NCBI GenBank assembly: GCA_003175935.1
Contig: PSRI01000086.1
Span: 1 to 52,122 of the forward strand
Origin: Bacteroidota bacterium
Lineage (GTDB): Bacteria > Bacteroidota > Bacteroidia > Chitinophagales > Chitinophagaceae
Reading direction: 5' to 3'
Length of the DNA: 52,122 bases
Shown: piece by piece, positions 9,420 through 17,383 of the stretch
How positions within the stretch are numbered: the first letter of the stretch is position 1
Layout: each line of letters begins with the position of its first letter
The notes under the pieces: model-generated
The model's input: the letters and a program-made list of their open reading frames with translations, nothing else
Database searches by the model: none
Told to the model about the DNA's origin: nothing
Position numbers and translations under genes: made by a program

Positions 9420-9460
9420 CTATACTCACTTGCGACACAAAGTGGGCCGGTATAGATTTG
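9420..9460 (+). promoter_or_regulatory. Promoter with overlapping inverted repeat
   Basis: TTG (9430-9432), a 20-bp spacer and TAGATTTG (9453-9460) match the Bacteroidota promoter consensus well, 14 nt before the ATG of the LiaF-like gene. A two-part inverted repeat covers it: CTATAC (9420-9425) with GTATAG (9450-9455) and CACTT (9427-9431) with AAGTG (9440-9444). A protein binding these arms would cover both promoter elements, so this is a candidate operator of the operon. Confidence 0.6.
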
Positions 9461-9474
9461 TGTAAAATTTATCA

Positions 9475-10263
9475 ATGGAAGAGAAAGATATTAAAAACGG
9501 AAGGGGCGGTCAGGTTTTACTTGGCATTTTCCTTTTAACCATCGGCGGCCTGGCTATTGCAAGACAGATGGTACCGGATTTTCCTTCATGGGTTTTCAGC
9601 TGGCAAATGTTGCTTATAGCGATAGGAGTTTTTGTGGGATTCAGACATGGTTTTAGAGGATTGGGCTGGTTGGTGCCGATTGTAATCGGATCAATTTTTT
9701 TGATTGATGAATTTGTTCCTGATCTGCACTGGAAACCATTTAGCTGGCCAGTGGTTTTTATAGTCCTTGGAATCATAATAATCTTTGGAAATTTCAGGAC
9801 AAACAGGGGAAGATGGATGAGAGACCGATGGAACGACAAAAAATATCATTGGGAAAATTATACTAACCAGGGACAGACTCAAGGTGTGGGAGAAACAACA
9901 ACAAGTTCAGAACCTGTAACAGACGATGGATATATTAACACAACGTCCATTTTTGGCGGAGTACACAAGGTGATTGTATCAAAGAATTTTAAGGGCGGCA
10001 AAGCATCAAATGTTTTTGGAGGTACGGAATTGAATCTTTCGCAATCGGATTTTGAAGGCACAATTGAATTGGAATTGGTCCAGTTATTTGGTGGAACCAA
10101 ATTAACGGTTCCACCTAACTGGCAGGTTAAATCGGAAATGCTTGCTGTATTTGGAGGTGTAGAAGATAAAAGGGTATCACAATTATTAAAACCAGATCCC
10201 AATAAGATTCTTATTATAAAGGGCACCACAATCTTTGGCGGGTTAGAGATTACGAGTTATTAG
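9475..10263 (+). CDS. LiaF-like membrane protein
   Basis: A 262-residue protein. Four hydrophobic segments (about 13-30, 40-56, 61-78 and 88-105) are followed by a basic linker and a soluble C-terminal beta domain with five repeated FGG turns (SIFGGVHK, NVFGGTEL, QLFGGTKL, AVFGGVED, TIFGGLEI). This layout is that of the LiaF / cell-wall-active-antibiotics-response family. In Firmicutes LiaF restrains the envelope-stress kinase LiaS. Here it heads a run containing a LytS-type kinase, a LytTR regulator and a LiaG-like protein, so a role as signal modulator of that kinase is a reasonable inference. It has its own well-matched promoter. Confidence 0.8.
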   Translation: MEEKDIKNGRGGQVLLGIFLLTIGGLAIARQMVPDFPSWVFSWQMLLIAIGVFVGFRHGFRGLGWLVPIVIGSIFLIDEFVPDLHWKPFSWPVVFIVLGIIIIFGNFRTNRGRWMRDRWNDKKYHWENYTNQGQTQGVGETTTSSEPVTDDGYINTTSIFGGVHKVIVSKNFKGGKASNVFGGTELNLSQSDFEGTIELELVQLFGGTKLTVPPNWQVKSEMLAVFGGVEDKRVSQLLKPDPNKILIIKGTTIFGGLEITSY

Positions 10264-10289
10264 TTCACAGAATCCTTCTACAAAGAGCT

Positions 10290-10342
10290 TTATTGTAAGA
10301 AAGATGTCCAAAATATACCCTCTACGATTGTTATTGTAAGAA
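10290..10342. promoter_or_regulatory. Direct repeat, two copies of TTATTGTAAGAA
   Basis: An identical 12-mer occurs at 10290-10301 and 10331-10342, 41 bp apart (close to four helical turns). Similarity extends weakly beyond it (AGAT, then CCAA). It lies in the 126-bp gap between the LiaF-like and DUF4288 genes. LytTR proteins bind paired direct repeats, and a LytTR regulator is encoded two genes downstream, so this may be an autoregulatory site or internal promoter region. Confidence 0.4.
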
Positions 10343-10389
10343 GAGATCCAATATTCATCTTATCCATTCAAAACTGAAATCAACAAATT

Positions 10390-10749
10390 ATGAATTGGTA
10401 CATGGCGAAGATCGTTTATCAGATCATATGCGGAGAAGGAAATCACAAGCCGCAATTCGATGAGCAACTGCGACTCATAGAAGCACAATCAGAAAACGAA
10501 GCATTAAATAAAGCACAAAGAATTGGGCAGCGAGAGCAGGAAACATTCTATAATCAGCAGGAGAAGCTGGTTCAATGGAGATTCATTAATGTTTCGGAAT
10601 TGTATAAGATTTCTGCATTGATAGATGGGGCTGAATTATATAGCAGAATTGCAGAGATGGATAATGCAGAAATGTACAAAGAGCTCGTTCATAAACGGGC
10701 GGCACATCTGCAATCGAATACCACGCATCATTATTTACAACTTTTATAA
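10390..10749 (+). CDS. DUF4288 family protein
   Basis: A 119-residue soluble protein without signal peptide. The opening pattern (WYMAKIVYQIICGEG, then a conserved Q, E and A-rich helix, then QWRFINVSELYKI) resembles DUF4288, a small domain of unknown function common in Bacteroidota. It sits 9 bp before the GTG of the LytS-type kinase, so the two are likely translated from one mRNA. The link to envelope signalling is by position only. Confidence 0.7.
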   Translation: MNWYMAKIVYQIICGEGNHKPQFDEQLRLIEAQSENEALNKAQRIGQREQETFYNQQEKLVQWRFINVSELYKISALIDGAELYSRIAEMDNAEMYKELVHKRAAHLQSNTTHHYLQLL

Positions 10750-10758
10750 GATCAGTCG

Positions 10759-11793
10759 GTGGCCGCAACCCCTCTTTCAACAAATAAGTTTCGCTTATAT
10801 TTTATCGTTAGCTGGGTCATTTGGGCAGCTTTGTATGTTGGTGTTTTGGTGAGGTTGGGATATGATGTAAAAACTGCTGCAATTGATAGCGTTGTTAGTA
10901 ACGTGTTCCTGGCCCTTGCGTCGGTGCTTGTGATTAATAACCTGCGCTACTATTTACCGAGGAAAGAGCAATTTTTGTATTTGCTTTTGATGTGTTTGAC
11001 GGTTGCGGGATTATGGCTGGTTTTAAGCAGATGGATATTGTTATTGTTATTTGGACCTGAAGCTTCACATTTCTATTCAATTTCTATCCCAATAAGATTT
11101 GGTGTTGCGGTTTTAATTATTGGTTGCGTAATGTTGGTAAGTGTGGTGTGGTATTCAAGAGAAGAACAAAAAGAATTTGAGAAAAGGAAAAATGAATCTG
11201 AAAGACTCGCAAAAGATGCAGAATTGTTCAAACTTCGTCAGCAATTGCAACCGCATTTTTTATTTAATAGTTTAAACAGCGTTAACGCCCTGATTGGATC
11301 AGCACCGGAACAAGCAAGAAAAATGGTTCAGAATCTTTCGGATTTTTTGAGAGGAACCATTAAAAAAGAAGAGAATCAATTCATCAGGCTATCTGAAGAA
11401 CTGGAATATCTGAATCTCTATCTTGAAATTGAAAAAGTAAGATTTGGCTACCGACTGAAAACTGAACTCGATGTAACACCTGAAGCTCTCGAATGCAAGA
11501 TTCCCTCTATGTTGCTGCAACCGCTGATGGAAAATGCAATTAAATTCGGACTTTATGGAACAACTGGTGAAGTAATGATAGGATTAAGGGCGAGAAAAGT
11601 TGAAAAAGAATTAGTAGTTGCAGTGATGAATCCATATGATCCTGATACAAAGATCCAGGAAGGAACAGGGTTCGGACTAAAATCCGTGAAGCGCAGGTTG
11701 TATTTGTTATTCGGCAGAAATGATCTTTTGGAAATTAATACTACTAAAGACGCATTCGTAGTCATATTTAGAATTCCAGATGCACATGATTAG
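10759..11793 (+). CDS. LytS-type sensor histidine kinase
   Basis: A 344-residue kinase starting at GTG. Four hydrophobic segments (about 13-32, 45-62, 72-98 and 113-132) form the sensor. A short coiled coil leads to the His_kinase domain with H166 in LQPHFLFNSLN, the hallmark of the LytS/YehU class, then a HATPase domain with the N-box PLMENAIKFG and a GTGFGL G-box. The length fits the small Bacteroidota members that lack a large periplasmic domain. The downstream LytTR regulator overlaps its stop codon, so they form a cognate pair. The signal may be relayed through the LiaF-like protein encoded upstream (inference). Confidence 0.93.
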   Translation: MAATPLSTNKFRLYFIVSWVIWAALYVGVLVRLGYDVKTAAIDSVVSNVFLALASVLVINNLRYYLPRKEQFLYLLLMCLTVAGLWLVLSRWILLLLFGPEASHFYSISIPIRFGVAVLIIGCVMLVSVVWYSREEQKEFEKRKNESERLAKDAELFKLRQQLQPHFLFNSLNSVNALIGSAPEQARKMVQNLSDFLRGTIKKEENQFIRLSEELEYLNLYLEIEKVRFGYRLKTELDVTPEALECKIPSMLLQPLMENAIKFGLYGTTGEVMIGLRARKVEKELVVAVMNPYDPDTKIQEGTGFGLKSVKRRLYLLFGRNDLLEINTTKDAFVVIFRIPDAHD

Positions 11794-12544
11794 AATCATT
11801 ATAATAGACGACGAACCATTAGCCAGATCGATATTGAAAGAATATCTCAAAAAATATCCGGATATGGAAGTGGTTCAGGAATGTAACGATGGTTTTGAAG
11901 GCGTAAAAGCAATTATACAACATCATCCGGATTTGATTTTCCTTGATATTCAAATGCCGAAAATAAATGGCTTTGAAATGCTCGAACTCATAGACCAACC
12001 CCCTGCAGTGATTTTCACTACAGCATTTGATGAATTCGCAATACGCGCTTTTGAAGCGCATGCAGTGGACTATTTATTAAAGCCCTTTAGCCAGGAAAGA
12101 TTTGACAGGGCCCTAAACAAATGGAAGGATTATCGTCCATCACAAAATCAAAAATCAAATGAAGCAAAAGGCGTAACTGATGCACTGCTGGAATCCGCAT
12201 CAGAATTACCTTTTCAAAAAAACAGAGTCGTGGTGAAAACGGGAGGAAAAATCAAAATCATACCCGTGCAGGATATTCAGTATTTGGAAGCAGCAGACGA
12301 TTATGTTAAGATCCATACCCAGGAAGGCGCGTTTCTGAAAAATAAGACTATGTCACATTTCGAGAAGACGCTCGATGTCCAGCAATTTGTGAGGACGCAT
12401 CGCTCATATATCGTAAATGTTCAGCAAATCACGAGGCTGGATCCTTATGAAAAAGATAATTACAGAGTCATTTTGAAATCAGGTGCCCAAATACCTCTAA
12501 GCAAACCGGGGTATGTAAAATTGAAAGCAATCCTGGGTCTCTAA
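11780..12544 (+). CDS. LytTR-family response regulator
   Basis: A 254-residue regulator. The receiver domain has D10, D11 and E12 after strand 1, D56 in LIFLDIQMP, T80 in IFTTAF, and K100 in DYLLKPF. After a hydrophilic linker (about 118-150), a LytTR DNA-binding domain carries IQYLEAADDYVKIH and FVRTHRSYIVNV. An alternative start two codons later (11786) would give the more usual MIRIIIIDDE opening. Its 5' end overlaps the kinase gene by 8-14 bp. It probably controls its own operon, perhaps through the direct repeat at 10290-10342. Confidence 0.93.
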   Translation: MHMIRIIIIDDEPLARSILKEYLKKYPDMEVVQECNDGFEGVKAIIQHHPDLIFLDIQMPKINGFEMLELIDQPPAVIFTTAFDEFAIRAFEAHAVDYLLKPFSQERFDRALNKWKDYRPSQNQKSNEAKGVTDALLESASELPFQKNRVVVKTGGKIKIIPVQDIQYLEAADDYVKIHTQEGAFLKNKTMSHFEKTLDVQQFVRTHRSYIVNVQQITRLDPYEKDNYRVILKSGAQIPLSKPGYVKLKAILGL

Positions 12545-12573
12545 AAAATGGTTTCATATTCAATTTCATAATT

Positions 12574-13155
12574 ATGAAAAAGGTCTATCAGCAACTAAAT
12601 CTAAAAAGACACAAACCAGTTTTTATTAAGCTGATCGGTGGAAAATTTGAATTGCATACACATCCTGAACTCAGCATAAAGGTGGAAGCGGAGGACACAT
12701 TCGATGGCAATATCCTTCCAATCATAGATGACAGGGGTAACAGTATTGAAATAGGAAAACAATACATACCAGGGCTCTTAAATAGTTCGAGGGAAATACC
12801 AATAAAAATATTTGTCCCCGATGAAAGTACAGTGGATTTTTCCTTGATGGCCGGACAAATTTCCATTGCGGGATCTTATGACCACTTACGATCTTCTTTA
12901 ACCTTTGGAAGGATTTATATAAAAGTGGATGATATTGCTTTAATCAATTCAGCCGATCTGGAAGTTTCAGCCGGGGATGTAAAAATAACTGCTGAGGACA
13001 AAACCTTAATTAAGCAAAGAAGCGGAGGGTCAAACTACCAGTTATTGCAATTAAATCCCGCCGGTAAAATTTTGGCCCACACAACACTTGGGGACGTAAA
13101 AGTAGAATCCCCATACAGGAGTTATAATTTCAAGGCAACCGAAACTATGCAATAG
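12574..13155 (+). CDS. DUF4097/LiaG-like beta-repeat protein
   Basis: A 193-residue protein without signal peptide or membrane segment. After a short N-terminus it is a succession of beta strands with alternating hydrophobic residues (IKIFVPDESTVDFSLMAG, ISIAGSYDHL, FGRIYIKVDDI, LEVSAGDVKITAE, GDVKVESPYRSYNFKA). This resembles the parallel beta-roll of DUF4097 putative adhesins, the family that includes LiaG. It follows the LytTR gene by 29 bp and is probably the last gene of the operon. Similarity is by strand pattern, so the family call is tentative. Confidence 0.55.
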   Translation: MKKVYQQLNLKRHKPVFIKLIGGKFELHTHPELSIKVEAEDTFDGNILPIIDDRGNSIEIGKQYIPGLLNSSREIPIKIFVPDESTVDFSLMAGQISIAGSYDHLRSSLTFGRIYIKVDDIALINSADLEVSAGDVKITAEDKTLIKQRSGGSNYQLLQLNPAGKILAHTTLGDVKVESPYRSYNFKATETMQ

Positions 13156-13156
13156 A

Positions 13157-14269
13157 TTATTTACCAGACATCCAGACAGCGCCCCCGATACTATCCTTAC
13201 TGGCACCCGTAACCGAAGCAAATACATTTATTTCTTCTCTCCACCTCAAAACACCTATTAATGCCATAACAAGCGCTTCTTTGAATTTGATCAAATTCTC
13301 GTCGGGCAATATAACTTCGGTGTTTATTTCTTTCAAATTTGCGCTAAGGCGTTCCATCAAAAATTTATTAAATGCACCGCCTCCTGTAACCAACAATTTC
13401 CTTTGCGCCTCAACTGATCCATACTGCTCATCCAAGATTTTGATTGAATTTTTTATCTGGACACATATATGTTCAACATAAGTTCTAAGAGCATCTGTTG
13501 TTGAAATTCCGGCGCGTTTTATAATTGGATAAATGATATCTGTACCAAATTCATTTGCCAGCGATTTAGGAAAAAGTTTAAAATAATATTCCTGCACGTT
13601 CAATTGGCGAAGCAAATTCTGGTCGATATTTCCTTGGCTTGCTGCTTTACCATCTTCATCATAATCTTTATTGAATTCGGAAGCAAGGAGATTCAAAACT
13701 CTGTTTGCCGGGCTGATATCAAAAGCAACCGGACCTGTATCAGGCTTATTTCTAAAATGGCAGGCAATATTTGCAATGCCACCCAGGTTAAGAAAAAAAT
13801 CATACTCGCCTAATAGAAGTTTTTCTCCGATAGGTACAATTGGCGCACCCTGTCCTCCCAGAGCTATATCCATAGATCTTAAATCACTAACCACTGCAAC
13901 ACCTGTTTCAGCAGCAATTGATGCTCCATCCCCAATTTGAGCGGTCATTCTTTTTTCAGGCACATGAAAAACAGTATGCCCATGCGAGGCTATCAACTGA
14001 ACCCTGAATTCTAATTGATATATGTCAATAAACCGATTAATCTGCTCACCTAAAAAATGACCATAATCTACATGGAGTATTTGATAGTCGAGAGCATTTA
14101 AAGCACTGGCATTTTTTAGTCTTGATTGCCATTCTTCCGGAAAGGGGTAGCAATCAGCATTTAATATTTCATAGCTCCATTTTCCACCGTTTTCATGGAA
14201 TTGAACGAAGGCAAGATCGAGGCCATCAACCGAACTTCCGCTCATTAATCCGATAACATGGTAAACCAT
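13157..14269 (-). CDS. anmK: Anhydro-N-acetylmuramic acid kinase
   Basis: A 370-residue sugar kinase that opens and phosphorylates 1,6-anhydro-MurNAc from peptidoglycan turnover, giving MurNAc-6-phosphate. The N-terminal GLMSGSSVDGLDLA, the internal ASHGHTVFH, QIGDG, GGQGAPIVPIGE, LNLGGIANI and FDISPAN segments and the C-terminal LLVTGGGAFNKFLMERL are AnmK signatures. The length matches the family. Its stop codon is 1 bp from that of the convergent upstream gene. It diverges from upp across a 93-bp gap containing a palindrome that includes a -7 box for each strand. Confidence 0.95.
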   Translation of the reverse strand: MVYHVIGLMSGSSVDGLDLAFVQFHENGGKWSYEILNADCYPFPEEWQSRLKNASALNALDYQILHVDYGHFLGEQINRFIDIYQLEFRVQLIASHGHTVFHVPEKRMTAQIGDGASIAAETGVAVVSDLRSMDIALGGQGAPIVPIGEKLLLGEYDFFLNLGGIANIACHFRNKPDTGPVAFDISPANRVLNLLASEFNKDYDEDGKAASQGNIDQNLLRQLNVQEYYFKLFPKSLANEFGTDIIYPIIKRAGISTTDALRTYVEHICVQIKNSIKILDEQYGSVEAQRKLLVTGGGAFNKFLMERLSANLKEINTEVILPDENLIKFKEALVMALIGVLRWREEINVFASVTGASKDSIGGAVWMSGK

Positions 14270-14301
14270 CAGTAAAATTTCAGATTGCAGTTATAAGACT
14301 T

Positions 14302-14323
14302 TAGATTTGCTTCATCAAATCTA
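14302..14323. promoter_or_regulatory. Symmetric promoter element between anmK and upp
   Basis: TAGATTTG (14302-14309) and CAAATCTA (14316-14323) are exact reverse complements separated by 6 bp, and each matches the -7 consensus TAnnTTTG on its own strand. The minus-strand box has a TTG 22 bp upstream (14346-14348); the plus-strand one has a TTG only 14 bp upstream. A further GATTTG at 14326-14331 pairs with the same central CAAATC. This looks like a bidirectional promoter with built-in symmetry. Confidence 0.45.
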
Positions 14324-14362
14324 TTGATTTGCACTGATCTATTTGCAACCAAAACAATTCCT

Positions 14363-15013
14363 ATGGTGATCAATCTCAGCGAAGAACACTCACTGATCAG
14401 TAACTGGATAAGCGAAATAAGACACGTGGAAATTCAGACCGACAGGATGCGATTCAGACGCAACCTTGAGAGGATTGGAGAGGTCATAGCTTATGAGATC
14501 AGTAAACAAATGGAATGGGTAGATCAGGACATTCCCACACCATTGGGAACATCCGTTTGCAAGGTTCTCAAAGAACAACCCGTTTTAGCTACAATACTAC
14601 GTGCAGGATTACCGTTACACCAGGGGTTGCTCAATTTCTTTGACAGGGCAGATAATGCATTCATTTCGGCTTACAGAAAACATCACCGGGATGGATCATT
14701 TGAAATAAACCTGGAATATGTTTCCTGTCCTGATTTAGATGACCGGATTCTTATCATTTCTGACCCTATGCTTGCAACCGGAGCGTCTCTGGTTAAAACC
14801 ATTCATTTTTTAAAGAACGAAGGACAACCTAAAGAAATCCATATTGTATCGGCAATTGCCTGTACTGTTGGTATAGAATATGTTCGAAGAGAGGAGCCGC
14901 ATGTTAAAATATGGTGCGGCGCCATCGATGACGAACTGACCGCCAAGGGTTATATAGTACCGGGCCTTGGAGACGCCGGAGACCTGGCATATGGAGCTAA
15001 ATTGCAGTCGTGA
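14363..15013 (+). CDS. upp: Uracil phosphoribosyltransferase
   Basis: A 216-residue type I phosphoribosyltransferase making UMP from uracil and PRPP in pyrimidine salvage. The PRPP loop is ILIISDPMLATGASL, the uracil-binding C-terminal segment is YIVPGLGDAGDLAYG, and LATILRAGLPLHQGL is typical of UPRTases. I chose the ATG at 14363 because it gives the conserved MVINLSEEHSL opening; the earlier in-frame start at 14324 would add 13 residues next to the promoter palindrome. The next gene begins 42 bp downstream. Confidence 0.93.
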   Translation: MVINLSEEHSLISNWISEIRHVEIQTDRMRFRRNLERIGEVIAYEISKQMEWVDQDIPTPLGTSVCKVLKEQPVLATILRAGLPLHQGLLNFFDRADNAFISAYRKHHRDGSFEINLEYVSCPDLDDRILIISDPMLATGASLVKTIHFLKNEGQPKEIHIVSAIACTVGIEYVRREEPHVKIWCGAIDDELTAKGYIVPGLGDAGDLAYGAKLQS

Positions 15014-15054
15014 TGGTAAAAATTCGTAACTTGACAAACTTAACCGTGCTGCGA

Positions 15055-16065
15055 ATGAAAAAGTTAGTAGTACTTGTTGTTGCTGTATTAGCATATGGTA
15101 ACATCATGGCCCAGGATCCACATTTTTCCCAATTCTTTTCATCGCCTCTCACATTAAATCCTGCTTACACCGGCAAATTTGATGGTGACTTTCGTGCAGC
15201 CGGTAATTACCGAAATCAATGGCCAACTATCAATAATGCCTACACGACAATGACGGCGTCTATTGACTTTCCTATACTCGCGAAGCGATTACCCGAATAC
15301 GATACCTGGGGCGTTGGTGTAATGGCGCTAAATGATCAAAGCGGAAATAAGATCCTCAATAATAATTTCATCTCCGTTTCAACAGCTTACCATAAAGGCC
15401 TTGACGAAAATGGATTTCATCAGTTGGCCGTAGCATTTCAGGGTACTTATGCTAACAAAAGACTTGATGTCTCCAAAGCAACCTTCGAAGATCAGCTTAC
15501 TGCACTTGGATTCACCGGCGTTACTTCGGAAGTATTTAACAATACCAATGTAGTTGTAAATTATTTTGACCTAAATACCGGCTTACTTTATACCGGAACC
15601 ACTAACGGTTACAACAGTTTTTATTTGGGTGCATCCATGTACCACCTGATCAGACCAAAAGAATCATTCCAGGGCGGCAATTTTGTATTAAATCCAAGGT
15701 TAACTATTCACGGTGGCGGTTATATACCAATTGACCAAAACAAAACATTCCATGGAAGTTTTATCTATCAACGTCAGGCGGGTGCAACAGAAACCGTACT
15801 TGGCGGTGCGGTAGCGTTTAACCTTAACGGTGACGAAGACAATCCAACAAGTTTGTATACCGGATTGTGGTACCGCTTTGGTGATGCATTTATTCCTTAT
15901 ATCGGATTAGAATGGAGTGGCGTAAGATTGGGTTACACTTATGACATTAATAATTCTTCTCTTAATACTGCTTCCAATAGTCGTGGTGGTAATGAAATTT
16001 CTCTCATTTATGTTCACAAACCTGCCGATCCTGACAGGAAGAAATTAAACTGTCCGAAGTTTTAG
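15055..16065 (+). CDS. PorP/SprF-family outer-membrane protein
   Basis: A 336-residue beta-barrel protein. The ATG at 15055 gives a clean signal peptide (MKKLVVLVVAVLAYGNIMAQ). The mature N-terminus DPHFSQFFSSPLTLNPAYTG and the following FRAAGNYRNQWPTINN are the signature of the PorP/SprF family, which work with type IX secretion and often help attach or export a large adhesin encoded next to them. Here no adhesin gene is adjacent: upp lies upstream and an unrelated DUF3179 gene downstream, so it is an orphan copy. A heptad repeat begins 8 bp after its stop codon. Confidence 0.88.
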   Translation: MKKLVVLVVAVLAYGNIMAQDPHFSQFFSSPLTLNPAYTGKFDGDFRAAGNYRNQWPTINNAYTTMTASIDFPILAKRLPEYDTWGVGVMALNDQSGNKILNNNFISVSTAYHKGLDENGFHQLAVAFQGTYANKRLDVSKATFEDQLTALGFTGVTSEVFNNTNVVVNYFDLNTGLLYTGTTNGYNSFYLGASMYHLIRPKESFQGGNFVLNPRLTIHGGGYIPIDQNKTFHGSFIYQRQAGATETVLGGAVAFNLNGDEDNPTSLYTGLWYRFGDAFIPYIGLEWSGVRLGYTYDINNSSLNTASNSRGGNEISLIYVHKPADPDRKKLNCPKF

Positions 16066-16073
16066 GAGATATT

Positions 16074-16145
16074 AGTACCAAGTACTTAGTACCTAGTACT
16101 TAGACAAATCAATATCCCAAGTCTTATATCTTACATCCTGAGCGT
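16074..16145 (+). repeat. Composite heptad repeat, copy A
   Basis: Four 7-bp units with GTAC core (TAGTACC, AAGTACT, TAGTACC, TAGTACT) run from 16074 to 16101, then TAGACAA and further 7-bp units of another type (AATATCC, CAAGTCT, TATATCT, TACATCC), ending near GCGTTGAA. It begins 8 bp after the PorP/SprF stop codon and reads in that gene's direction. It is shorter than the other copies, without a long CTGAAC segment. Confidence 0.75.
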
Positions 16146-16155
16146 TGAAATTTTC

Positions 16156-17358
16156 TTACTTATTTATCGTGTACGAGAACGAATCTGTTTCGGGATGAAA
16201 GTGTTTCCAGGAGTGCCAGAATTCCTGATATGCTTTTACGGGTTTAAGCACAGAATCTTTGAGCGGACCTGCAATGCCGAGTCCGTCGAAATTCCATGAG
16301 GATCCTGTATTGGAGTCTTTGAGAGTTTGGGTGGAATTATCCCAGGTAAAATTAAGTCTGTTGCCACCAACTGTCGCGTTCCATACGTGAAATGAAACAC
16401 TGTCGGGCTCAACACACACTACATATGAAGCTGAAGAAATAGAATCGTTGATTACTTTATATTTCAAAAGATCGTTCCAATCATATGCTCTTGCAGAATT
16501 GTTCACCGGAACGCCAACAACCCATGATTTAAATTTCCAGGAGGCACTGTCCCTGTGCTCCAGGTCCCCGTCAATTGTTCCCTTGTCGTAACCTTCCAAA
16601 TTCGCATATGCCTTTTTGAAAACGGTATCTGGTTGTAACACTTTAGTGTTTGGATATTTTCTAACCCAGGCGCTTAAACGCATTTGTTGAGAAGGAAGTT
16701 CTTTGAGCATTGTGCCTTTTAGAGGCCCTGCAATTGCTTCACCTGTCTCCTGCTGCCACCAACTTGTAGTTCTGCTATCTTCAAACATCGCATTAAAATG
16801 ATCCATTCCCACAAGGCGGAATTGTTCATTTGCCCCATTTACTTCAGGACTAAATACTCTTCCTGTTCTGCATACTGTGCAATAAGTAACCATTACCGGA
16901 ACTCCGCCAACGGTATCCCTCACCTGGTGGTGGTACCCGATAACTTCGATTGGGTAAGCTTTAGCTTCGCCATTAAATTCAACACCCACCACAAGATTAC
17001 CCATGGAGACTTTATTATCATTTAAAGATGCAAGCACTTTGGTTTTTGGCTGATAGAAAATCTTATCTGCAAGAAATTTAAAATTCACGAGGTAAAATAT
17101 TCCTGCATAAAGAATGAGGACAATGCTCAACGCAATTTTACCCCATACTTTTCCTGTTCTGAAAACACCAATTACTGGTATTATGATCAAAGCGATAGCA
17201 ATTAATCTCATCCACCAAATATTTTTGTTGATGAAATAAGCGAGATTAATTGTATTAGCTCTCTGGCTGCCTGGAAACGGCATGATAAAATATACTTTTC
17301 CAATTTCCATTGCAAAGAGAATAATCAAACCTAATACAAGTATCAGTTTTCTGTTCAT
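16156..17358 (-). CDS. DUF3179 domain protein, membrane-anchored
   Basis: A 400-residue protein. Three hydrophobic segments at the N-terminus (about 5-24, 49-66 and 74-93) precede a soluble domain with the DUF3179 hallmarks KAYPIEVIGYHHQVRDT, VPVMVTYCTVCRTGRVF and DSRTTSWWQQETGEAIAGP. The CTVC motif and nearby histidines could bind a metal or cofactor, but the biochemical function of the family is not established to my knowledge. It follows the MutS-like gene by 25 bp and is probably the last gene of a three-gene transcript with pyrC. Confidence 0.8.
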   Translation of the reverse strand: MNRKLILVLGLIILFAMEIGKVYFIMPFPGSQRANTINLAYFINKNIWWMRLIAIALIIIPVIGVFRTGKVWGKIALSIVLILYAGIFYLVNFKFLADKIFYQPKTKVLASLNDNKVSMGNLVVGVEFNGEAKAYPIEVIGYHHQVRDTVGGVPVMVTYCTVCRTGRVFSPEVNGANEQFRLVGMDHFNAMFEDSRTTSWWQQETGEAIAGPLKGTMLKELPSQQMRLSAWVRKYPNTKVLQPDTVFKKAYANLEGYDKGTIDGDLEHRDSASWKFKSWVVGVPVNNSARAYDWNDLLKYKVINDSISSASYVVCVEPDSVSFHVWNATVGGNRLNFTWDNSTQTLKDSNTGSSWNFDGLGIAGPLKDSVLKPVKAYQEFWHSWKHFHPETDSFSYTINK

Positions 17359-17383
17359 AGCTGAAATAGTAAATGAGTCCGCA

